From Phoronis pallida (taxonomy: Eukaryota > Phoronida > Phoronidae): a stretch of DNA of 13,911 nt. Under the pieces are notes generated by a model that worked only from the letters and a program-made list of their open reading frames with translations, was not told the origin of the DNA and ran no database searches. A program made the position numbers and the translations under genes. Shown piece by piece: positions 1 to 10,100 of this stretch. Location of the stretch: the NCBI GenBank assembly GCA_028565715.1, contig JAOXYC010115555.1, positions 1 through 13,911 on the forward strand. Direction: 5' to 3'. Position 1 is the first letter of the stretch; each line of letters starts with the position of its first letter.

Positions 1-2214
1 CATCCACCTTAGGAAATGTGAAACATGTCAGGATTTAAATTAAAATCAGTCGTTGTTTTTATGTTATTTCTATCTGCGCTGCTAACTGGATGAAAATTTG
101 TATTCTTTATCGATGTTGAAAATAAAACATTCAAGGGGCCGTTCACAGTGTCGGCGCACGTATTTAAAAAAAATGTTATTTTGATGAAGAATACTTTGTA
201 AAGAAATGAGCACGAGTAAATGGCGCCAATATCATTACCTCTTAAAAGTACACAAATACTACAACAGGGCGGGCCTAACATGTGATGACAGTAGTACGTG
301 GCAAGAATATATTAACTTTAAAGATCCATTTGTCAGTGATGAATTTACATCGTTATAAAACAATATATACCGACTTTAACCGTCAAATGTGTGATCATAC
401 ATTGTATATTTACATGTTACTATTATACCTCGGAAACGGGTTTTTAAAAGTATACCTTATATAAATGGTGAGTGATTGCAACGGTATTTGTCATATGAAG
501 TCAGTAATCTGCCATTTCTAACGTTACACACGAAATAATTTTTTAGAAATTCTTATCTGTACTGAAAATTCAAAACTTTTAATTAAAGATAATTGTCGAT
601 CCGTATAAAGTCCAGATAATAACTCGTCAAACATGTTTGAACGGTTTGAAACGAAGGGACAGTTACTACGAAGTGTTACTCTTATTCCTAGGCTAATAAA
701 ATCAACTTTAGTATACGCATATTTAAATTTAGCGTTCTATTCAGCCTACATTGAGTCCCATTTGAAAGAAGACACTCGGTAATACTTGTGTAATGTCTCT
801 GAGAGGGCGCTTTTTGGTTGCCCATCTTTGCAGAGATCAAAAGTTATACTTAGTTTTATTCATCGTTTATTTTACAATAAACAATTTCAACCATGCCATT
901 CTTATTTCTCTGCAAACCGAGCTCGATACAACTCTCTATCAAAATAATTTCCGAGATAAATACAAATTGCACATGACATAAATTTGAGTTACACCTATTC
1001 AAAATACGTCTTTTGTTTATTTTCATCGTAAGTCCTGTCCCTACATTCTGTGATGAAACTAAAGTTACAATTAATGCTCCTTTTTCATGATTATATACTC
1101 TTTCGCCAATTGAATATTAAACGCCGAACTCCACCCGAAATTAAACGGGGCGTAGATTCACTGACGCTGCTCGAATGATATTTTTGGATGTGTTCATTAT
1201 GATAAATTAGATAAGTCAACGAGTTTAATAGGCTTCGGTTAATTGATGATGAAAAGATGTGACCTCTTATGTTTTTTTCATAAAAATGCCGTTTCAAAAT
1301 ATTATTTTAAATGTTGACCTCAGTCGTCGGGCTTTATTGGATTTTGAACAGGAATGTCATTCATTTTTGGATAAAATTGGGTGGTTCACTATTTCAAAAG
1401 AGTTTTTAAAAAGTCAACCTTGTTTGACAATGTACACTCGAATACATTTTACAAAGAAGTGTCATTAATTATGCGTTAGACGGTGTCCGAGGTACTAACA
1501 GTTTAGTTAAAGGCGTTGGCAAATTTCTGAATTTTAATATTATGTTGCCTCGATTCACGTGTGGAGTCGTGTAGTTATGGCAGAATTGCCTTAGAGCAAA
1601 CAGTTTGACAAGTTTGTTGTACACATATGTCTCGATCGGTGTTCTATGACAAATACCGTGGCAAAACTTTTGGCCAAATAAAAATGCCACATATTTTGTT
1701 CGGAAACCCTTTTTGGAACAATGCGACCACCTGGTGGTCTTCAATGAATTCCTCCCATTCAACATGAGACGTGTTCGTGAGCTTGTTATGCGTGATTTGT
1801 GTCCCCATACCGGTTTTACTAAGTGGACATCTGGCCAGTGGTCAGTGGTCAACCACCGCGAGGTTGTCCACTGAGCCTGTCAATGCTTGAACAAGCATCG
1901 TCTTCAGTTTACAGCGGTCAATGCTCGACAACACGCAGGGAAGATTTTGAAAAAAATATCATGACAGTTTCAGCTGGTTGCGAATATATTATATAGGTGT
2001 TACACTCAACCGTTTTTTGGTTTTTCCACATTAGTTCCCAAAGGTATTTTTTCAAATCATATATATTAAGCTTATTTTCCATCCCAACGGTTATGGAGAG
2101 ACACATTTTAATTTGTTGAAAAAAAATTGTTGTTGTATTCAATTTCGATAAATGCTCATCACAATGATATCCAAATACTAATACATAAGCAGTAAAACAA
2201 AAAGCTATAATGCG
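1..2214. other. Intergenic DNA, no supported gene
   Basis: I see no convincing gene here. Open frames are short on both strands, are not joined by plausible splice sites and resemble no family I know. The longest, 127 codons on the minus strand at 1469-1852, has low-complexity, chance-like composition. The opposite strand of that segment has two short, overlapping, protein-like frames (about 1627-1770 and 1660-1872), described under findings. The base composition is AT-rich throughout, with no CpG-rich patch. Confidence 0.5.
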
Positions 2215-2391
2215 CTAATACAACAATAAAGTTGTTTTAGAGGGCATTACGGCTCATTTAAGGAACGGCTTGGATGATTTGTAGCCCGACATGGTTCATT
2301 GGTGAACTACGGAGGGCTACAAATCATCCAAACCGGTCCTTAAATGTCAGCCGTAATTGCCCGAAAAAAAAACAACTTTATTACTATTAGT
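2215..2391. repeat. Foldback (long inverted repeat) element 1
   Basis: The two halves are near-perfect reverse complements. The left arm (2215-2287) begins CTAATA and the right arm (2314-2391) ends TATTAG; they meet at GTAGCCC/GGGCTAC. Both arms contain the AATAAAGTTGTTTT block, an ATTACGGCT block, ATTTAAGGA and TTGGATGATTTGTAGCCC. The 26-nt centre contains a further GTTCA/TGAAC stem. Differences are a few substitutions and small indels, mainly in an A/T homopolymer. No coding capacity and no clear target-site duplication are visible. It is best read as a MITE-like or foldback transposable element; a structured non-coding RNA is less likely. Confidence 0.8.
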
Positions 2392-2439
2392 ATCTACAAA
2401 AAGTATACTGCCGAAAACCTATTCTTTTATGCAATTGCG

Positions 2440-2535
2440 TCATTGTTAACGTTATTGACCACGTGACTCAGAGCAGCGCTGCAAATGTCATTAACGGCCC
2501 AGCATTTATGACCACGTGTACGTGCGGACTCAGAG
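2440..2535. promoter_or_regulatory. Duplicated E-box/AP-1-like segment
   Basis: A diverged direct repeat carries CACGTG E-boxes at 2460-2465 and 2513-2518. Each is preceded by a TGAC and followed at a short distance by GACTCAGAGCA. The first E-box overlaps a perfect TGACTCA (AP-1 type) at 2464-2470, and its reverse complement reads GTCACGTGGT, close to the CLEAR element. The motifs are seen directly. Any role as an enhancer of the transporter gene 1.4 kb downstream is inference. Confidence 0.3.
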
Positions 2536-3600
2536 CAAAATAGCGTTAATCTACCGACAATGCCCCACAAGTAGATATTAATGTTTAATCTCAAGTGCTC
2601 GTCAATTCTTTCGGTACTCAACGTGTTAACCAATTCCTCGTCCCAGTGAGTTTAACCAGAGACCGTAAATATATCAATTGCAAGCCGCAAGGTCTTTGGC
2701 GGTTTAACATGAACGTTTTAAAACTCGTTCTTGACAGTGCGCCCCTATCGGTCATGACTATGCCGCTCTTCTGTATTTAGAGGTACAATGTACGTAATGT
2801 AGAACCCGGAACTAAGCTGATAAATGCCGGGGATAAATGACTTACCTGAGAATTTGAATAGTTAAAACCTGCATGCTACAGATTTAGCCTACGTTTGCAG
2901 AGAGAGAAGATTTTGTGTTTCTGTCGAATATATACAGCTGAGAACAGACAAGGAATAACCGTTAATACACACAATTCCTGACAACGGCCACGCGTACGTG
3001 ATGTACACCCCCGGGTGTACACCAGTGACAGTAGGTCTAAATCTGTAGTAAACCGGTAATAAACCCCGGGTAATAAACGTACGAGCCTTTACCGTTAGTG
3101 TTCGGTCATTTCACTGTTCAGTCATTGGCTTCATTAAAGTCACCTGCATGCCATACATGCAGTATCCTAATCCTAAACAAATCGTGTCTATTTCTGAGTT
3201 GCCGATCTCATTCGTCTGCTGAGGCAAATAGGTATTGTGTGTATTTGTTTGTATTACTTGAAACACGGCAATAACGAGCGGTCCCTCGTATATTCCCGTT
3301 ATTCAGTCCATGTATTTTAATTGACTGAATATTTTAAACAGGAAGTAAAAATTTGTTTAAAAAGCACTGAGCATGTGTTTTGCCGTTTTTGTTTCATCTG
3401 TATCCATGATATAAAGAGGTCAGTTTGTTTTAATCACAGGGACATTCTCTACAATCCTTTTAAACCGTGGGAACTGTTTTCCGTGATAATTGATTCAACA
3501 AGTATTATACTTCTATAATTCAAACGAGCTATGGAGTGAGAGATCCCCGGCTTATCAAAGATATCCGGGGTCATGTCACTATCAGTAATGTCGGGCCAGT
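2536..3600. other. Intergenic DNA with short palindromes, no supported gene
   Basis: No coding region is supported. Short structures seen are a 9-bp inverted repeat TGTACACCC/GGGTGTACA at 3002-3021 around a CC spacer, a direct repeat of GGTAATAAAC at about 3055-3079, and CTGCATG/CATGCAG at 3144-3162. None matches a regulatory family I can name with confidence. Confidence 0.4.
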
Positions 3601-3618
3601 TACCAACAGATAACGGTC

Positions 3619-3626
3619 TCACATGA
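3619..3626. promoter_or_regulatory. M-box-like site upstream of the transporter gene
   Basis: TCACATGA, the reverse complement of TCATGTGA, fits the TCAYRTGA site bound by MiT/TFE-class bHLH-Zip factors. It lies about 240 nt before the start codon. MiT/TFE factors drive many lysosomal genes, so the site suits an SLC49A4-type gene. The transcription start is not known, and an 8-mer of this kind can occur by chance. Confidence 0.3.
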
Positions 3627-3771
3627 CATGTTCAGTAATCCTGCATCAGTGACTCTAAAAGAACCTCCTACTCATTTATAGTTACATACACGGGACAAGG
3701 TAGGGCCATTGGAACATGCTACAGTTTTAGTGAACCGATGGAGATCGCTTGCTGACCTTTCGCTGGGTTGT

Positions 3772-3897
3772 ATGCACTGTGACTTATTCTTATATTTTTG
3801 CCAAGAATATAAGATTTTTAACGATGAACTAGTCGCTGAGATTGATCTTGCAAAACTTATCGTGCAATGGCGAACACAAACAAAGAACACAGTGTGA
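3772..3897 (+). other. Upstream ORF overlapping the main start codon
   Basis: This 41-codon frame opens at ATG 3772 and closes at TGA 3895-3897. It is out of frame with the transporter, whose ATG (3867) it overlaps by 31 nt. Two shorter upstream ORFs are at 3738-3755 (5 codons) and 3824-3832 (2 codons). If the 5' UTR extends this far, ribosomes would have to bypass or re-initiate past them. The 3772 ATG has a weak context (T at -3), whereas the main ATG has G at -3 and +4. The peptide looks random. Confidence 0.35.
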
Positions 3898-4119
3898 ACT
3901 CAAGTCCTTCTGATCAACTTGTGAATGTTTTGGACGAGAACACAAATGAAATTTCCAAATCGGGAAAACTGAACAGCACATACGGCTCAATTGACAGTGA
4001 AGACAGAAAGGATGATGAAAATAGCGGTAAAAGAGCAGAGGCTGATCATGATGTAAAACTGTATACACGGAGATGGTATATTCTATTCTTGTTCTCCCTG
4101 ATGGCGCTCGGACAAGGAG
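3867..4119 (+). CDS. SLC49A4: SLC49A4-like coding exon 1
   Basis: It encodes residues 1-84 plus the first base of codon 85 (ends phase 1), followed by donor GTATGA. The first 69 residues are hydrophilic, rich in Ser, Asn, Asp, Glu and Lys, and presumably cytosolic. They include YGSI at 39-42, a possible YxxPhi endolysosomal sorting motif; mammalian DIRC2 uses an N-terminal dileucine instead. RRW at 68-70 leads into TM1. The open frame runs on to 4163 but that part is intron: exon 2 restores the family sequence as GQG-AVWNTWGP. Confidence 0.93.
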
Positions 4120-7100
4120 GTATGAATTTACTAAAAGCAATTAACAGTTTCAATTTCGAATAGTTCCTGTGACAATTCTATCTAATGTTGAGAACTTAGT
4201 TATAAAAAGTGAAAATGATAGAAACAGCAGAAAGTTTGGGCAATATATTTGAAATTAAAAAGAAAATGTTTTCACTGTTTTTGTTTGCTTGAGTTATTCA
4301 AAGATAGTTTGGCAGCGGTGGGATTCGAACCCACGCCTCCGAAGAGACTGGTGCCTAAAACCAACGCCTTAGACCGCTCGGCCAGTCGCTACCATTTCTT
4401 GTGTGTAGATATGGTTTATATTGTATTCAGAGACCGTTTATCTATTATAAGGTCTTTGTTATAATCTCGATGTAATTGTTAATAACCCAAAAACGTTTTA
4501 TGAAACTGCTCAAATCGAGATCATTATTATAGCCCTAATGAACGGTATCGATGGTAACTATCGCAGAGGATGATCTGTCAGTGATTGTTTAATACCTATT
4601 AATATATTCAATCATAATGATTAGGATAAATAACACAGTGATATTGTTGGATAATGATTAAAACGACATTCAAACTTAAGTATGATGTCATTGGCTATTA
4701 AGTACTTTGTGTCATCTACATTTGCCTTTCTAGTGCAGTGGCTTTTAAGCCACTGCACTAAAAAAGCACGGGACTAATAATCGGGAGGTCCTCGGTTCGA
4801 TCCCCAGGGTGTCAAAACAAGGCTTACCATGAGTGCCTCGGATGAGCACGTCAATGGCTGTCCATGGTTTCTTTTCAAACGGCTTCGGCCTTTAGATATA
4901 TAAATGATATATGTATATTTATATGTAGGCTACATGTGTTTTTTTGCCAGCTGTTTGGAATACATGGGGACCCATCACTCGTTCGGCAGAAGCTGTATTT
5001 GGATGGGAAGACTCGACAATCGCCCTACTATCGAACTGGGGCCCAATCACGTACATAATCTCTATGGCGGGGTTTTCCTGGCTGATGGATGTCAAGGGTA
5101 ACGATGAAACCAGAATTTTGGTTATTTCTATTAAAGTCACTTAAAGTCAGTGCCGATGGATCTGTGTCATGGTGTAAACGCACTAATAAGTCAATATTGG
5201 GACATTCCTGTTCGGTTTTATGGCTTCCTATCATAAGAACTCTTTTAGCACTTTTTCATTGTTGTAACAGGCGTCGATAAAATGTGAAATTCTGAATAGT
5301 GAAGATGTACTTTGTATTTAATAATTTTCTCGTTAATCAGTTATGTACAGAAGGTTATTTATTTTCTTTTAAATAGGTTCTAATTGTTATGTTGTAGGAT
5401 TGAGGATATCGTCACTCGTATGCTCTGGTCTGGTTGGTGTTGGTGCTGGTATTAGGTGCATCACCATGGAGAAGGTCGCTGCTACATGGTAATTAATCAT
5501 GAAACATATTTTAATTGGAAAGCAAAACAGTGTTGGGTAAAAAACTTATTTCTGTTGAATTGAAATAATAGTGAATTATCAAGTATATTCGAAGCGAATG
5601 CTTACAGACGAAACATTCAAATTCTTTTCTGGTGGCACATCTGTAAGATCCATGTGAGTACGATCGAGTTCTGGCATTGAAAATAAATATGTTATTTAGT
5701 ATTGTTCTCTATATAATCTTTGTGGTTGTAATTGCAACAGTTCTTCTTGTTCACTGAACTTGTAGTATCATATCATGATCAGGTGTTACAAACAGACTGT
5801 ACTGACCTTCCAGGTTGATCAACGTCGGTCATATATTGAATGGGTTCGGTGGTCCCGTGTCTATGGCGGCGTTACCTCTCATCGCGTCACAATGGTTCTC
5901 GAGATCTGAGCGAATCACGGCCACGGCATTAGCAGTTATTTCAAACGATCTAGGATATGGGATATCATTTGTTATTGGTACCATAGTTTAGCCCCCTTTG
6001 ACAAACCGAACACCCTTATCAATCGGAAACTATTCTGTCCAAATTACCTGCCTTAAACTCTTCGTAGCGCTAAACTTTTGTACGCCCAATATAACTCTAA
6101 ACTGTTGCTTCAAGCGCGTTGCACATTGTTTCTTAGTAGGCCTAGATCTAGTCGCCCGTTTTTCCACGCCATTCCCTATAAGCACACTTTCTTCTTGCAG
6201 GCTTATCCACGCTGGTCATTTTTTCAATGGTCTAGCTGGTCCCGTCTCCATGGCAGGCTGTCCTCTTCTGTCTATACTCTGGTTCCCGCCAAATCAGCGC
6301 ACCACAGCGACCTCTGTCTCGGCTGTTTTTAACTACGTTGGAATGGGATTGTCTTTCATTATAGGTATTTTCGATTTTTTGTCATCTGAGATACAACTTT
6401 CATTGAAGACACGAATGAAATTAACACTAAGTAAGTGTTTAGTTGATAGTTTTCAAATTCGAGAAACCAAATGACGGTATCAGTATTATAAAGTCTGTAT
6501 AGTCTTTGAACGCCATGGAATCTTCATTTATTGTATAATCAAATAATTGTTGCACTTAGCCCAAACGACTGTCAATACGAAATTTATCACTTTGTTTTAA
6601 TACGACAAACCGTCAATCTTCTGTGTTTATTCCAGGTCCTCTGATGGTTCGAGAAGCCCCAGACAATAAGAACACAACTAATGCTACGTCTTTCATACTC
6701 AACGATGGTAATGTACTAACCACTTGTTACTCCAGATGTTTGTAAGAACATCCATGTATTAAATAATGTATTTAAATTGTAATTTTAAATTGTAAATATG
6801 TTTTTTGATGAGGAAATAAATTTATTTTCATTCATTCATTCATTCATAAATGGGTTCAAGGTTTGGACGAAATACTTTCTTTGAACATTCAACAAACTGC
6901 ATTCTACTTTTAATCAAGATTATTTTATTTGATACGATTTGTAAGCGCATTATTCAAAAAGGGGATATATAAGACGTATAACCCCCAATGCGATTCTTAA
7001 CCACTTTTAAGAAAGTACGTGTATATATATTCTAAAACGGGAATCCATTGTGCTCATATAATTCTCAACATGATTTATTTCAGATATAGGAAAAAATGTT

Positions 7101-10100
7101 ACAATCGAAGATGTAAAATCAGACATTAGGATTCTTATGTATGTAGGTAAGGACAAATTATTTTCATCGCATTAACACACATCAACAATTGATGTTCTCC
7201 TATTCATTTCCAGTATATTATTCTAATGATCAGTTTTCGCTTTTGTTCAATTCTCCCAGGTATATAAACAGCTTGTTTCAAAAGTAATAAATACAATCAG
7301 TGGATCCAATGTGTTTCTGAAACTCCTGTTAATGAGTAATTTATCGATCAAACGAAACTTGTAAAGAAGGTGTGCAGCTATAGTCACGGTGGTATGTTGA
7401 TCCTCGTCCAACATATCCAACACAAAACTAGTATACTTTCTTCATCCGATTTGAACAAAGACATCATATTTCATCACATCAAGAAATGAAACTGAAGCGG
7501 TCATCACCCCCACACCACCCTACCATCCCTGATCGACTAGAACAAGCGTATTGTGATAAGTGAAGTCCAGAAGCATTACGAGAAATGTCAACTTTGTTGC
7601 ATATAATGCTTGCCTCTATTTGCTGAAGCACATGTTAAGAATTCGAAACTACTGTACATGTACTTATCTCTTTCAGAGGCCGGATATTGCGCCTTAGTCT
7701 TCTTGCTCATGTTGGTATATTTTCCTGGCAAACCTCCCACGGCGCCGAGTGTTTCAGCCAATAAGGAGCGAGTGAATTTCAAAGAGGGTCTTCTTGGTTT
7801 ATTTAAGTATGAAGTTTTTGCAATCACGATATAAATTGATGCTATGCAAGTTGTTGGGATTTTTTTTCATTTTATGAAAGTCCTGACAGTATTATACAGA
7901 AAACCTCTTCCGAATTTCATCAGTTTCTAAATCCGTATTAGCCCGTATATGAACCAAACGAAGGTCAAGAACAGTCAAGACAAGTCTTTCGTGATAGTCG
8001 CAGGTCTTGGCGAAAATAAGGTCAAACGTCTTCAAGAAATACAAATTTACTGGCACTGACCGTTTGGCTTTAATATTAAAAAAGGGGAGATAACTGAAAG
8101 TTAAAACTTATATTTTATTATCATTATACAGGAAGTTGAACTTCTGGATTGTTGCGATACCCTACGGTTTATCGACGGGTGTATACGGCGGCTGGGGGAG
8201 CGTTCTTGGCGTCAACTTAAAGAACTTAGATGTTGAGCAGGTATAATTCAGGGACCACTAATTATTTAAATAATAATAACAATCTTTCTACGTTGTAGAA
8301 TTGGTATTTTACTAAAGGACCACCGAATAAGTATGCGCTACTGGCCGATAAATCCAAATAAGATTGAAAACAAATGCACAAAGTCAAACATATACGTACT
8401 ATGATATCTACGGGAAAGCAAACACACATCTCTGTCTCTCACCGACCAGATTAGCGTCGTTACTTTAGACCACGGACGAGATCTGATTAGCTGTAGTCAA
8501 TACCAAACAAGAACATTCCACAATTCAAATTGCAGCAAATGTATCTGAATATTGTGTTTTCTAAAATAAAGAAGGCAACTCTATTGTTGTATTTGTAGAC
8601 AGAAGCTGGCTGGATTGGTTTCTATTCAACTATAGCAGGATGTGCTGCCGGATTTGTTGTTGCAAGGTATAGCTTTGACAAAACTCTACCGCGTACGGTT
8701 GTAGCATCCATTCATCACTATTGTATTGCTGTCAATGTGTGTCCGTCCGCCTGTGTCGGCTACGGTACAGATGTGGAAATATGGAAAAAAAATTGTCCCA
8801 AACACTCAGTTAGCCAATGTTAGGCGTTCCTTTAGACAAAGATTTATTATTTATAAAAAAAACACCGTTCTTTTGAAGTGAACACCGAATGTTCGGGACA
8901 AATGAAACCACGAACAACGATTGGTGGTAAAAATGGTGAAATGATGTTAAAAATATGAGCACACATATTGGTTTGCTCCTCAATAACAGTTATTCAAGGT
9001 CAGTAAGAGTTGCCTAGGTACCAGTTGAATCACATTTTGAATATTTGGGACGTACATCTACCTTCTCGTGCCACTCCTGTTGAAATAGAAATGACATAGA
9101 GCTTGAAGTTCATTGTCAAGTCAAATAAGTGATTCTCCGATCCCTTTCTTAAATTTAATAGATACACAGACAATTTGGACTGTCTTGAACCATTGCTTCA
9201 ATTCGTTTTATGATCAGGGATGGTTTACTTCATGTGCTGTGGACAGTAGGCTATGCTTATTCTCTTTTTTGCAGATTGGCTGACTTTTTCTCAGGGCATA
9301 TAAAGTTCTTTTTGTTGGGACTGACGTTACTTGGAGTTGGGTCTTCAGTATGGCTGACCATCGTCATTGGTGCTTATATACCATTTTCTACAGGTAAGAA
9401 CTGTTGACAATTATCGGCGGTTGTTTCTTGAGAAGGAAATTAATTCGATTTATCAAAAACACGAATTTCCCTTAATTTCTTTTGTTTGCCGAATCCAAGA
9501 AGACTAGACGCTCAGACGCCCATCTATACACATAACTGAAAAGTCTTCTCATATCGTTGACGTCCGTTGGACATGCTGTTATAAAAACTATTGGTAGAAA
9601 TTCTTTTAGTTGTGAGAGAGAATGTGAGTGTGAATGGAACCCCGGGTGTAGATCTAATGTTCACAGAACGCTTTCCGGAATGGGTGATACACTTTTAAAG
9701 TCTTTAGAAAAAAGATAAAGACGTGACTCAAAACATCTTAGTAAATTGGAACATCCATGGATGTTCAGCAGAAACTGTATATATATGTGTTACAATGTAA
9801 TTTCATTTCGTTTCAGTACAATTATATGCGGCTTGCATAATAACTGGGTTTGTTCTGAACGGGACCATTCCATTATTCTACGAGATGAGCTGTGAAACTA
9901 GCTTTCCAATCGCCGAGGGTGTCACCAGTGGTCTCTTAACTTTCCTCAATAACGTGGTGGCGCTAGTGTTTCTGTTTATATTTATGGTTCCAAACCTACG
10001 TAAGTATAGATTTGTCTTTGTCAAGTGTGTGGATAATCAACCACAAAACAGCCCACTTTAAGAACTTGTGTCAGTTGCTAGACCAGCGCTTCTGCAGAAT

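Noticed and set aside
1469-1852. 127-codon minus-strand open frame
   Set aside because: It has no domain, no splice-linked neighbours and an irregular composition; it probably arises by chance.
3709-3897. Upstream frame as an N-terminal extension of the transporter
   Set aside because: It is out of frame with exon 1, and an in-frame TGA at 3843-3845 blocks any extension of the real frame.
4249-4464. Open frame reading VGFEPTPPKRLV
   Set aside because: This is the familiar chance translation of the complement of a tRNA T arm; the real feature is tRNA-Leu on the minus strand.
5998-6474. 158-codon + strand open frame around exon 4b
   Set aside because: Only 6201-6364 matches the transporter family and is bounded by splice sites. 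The part before is the 4a-4b intron and the part after is the next intron.
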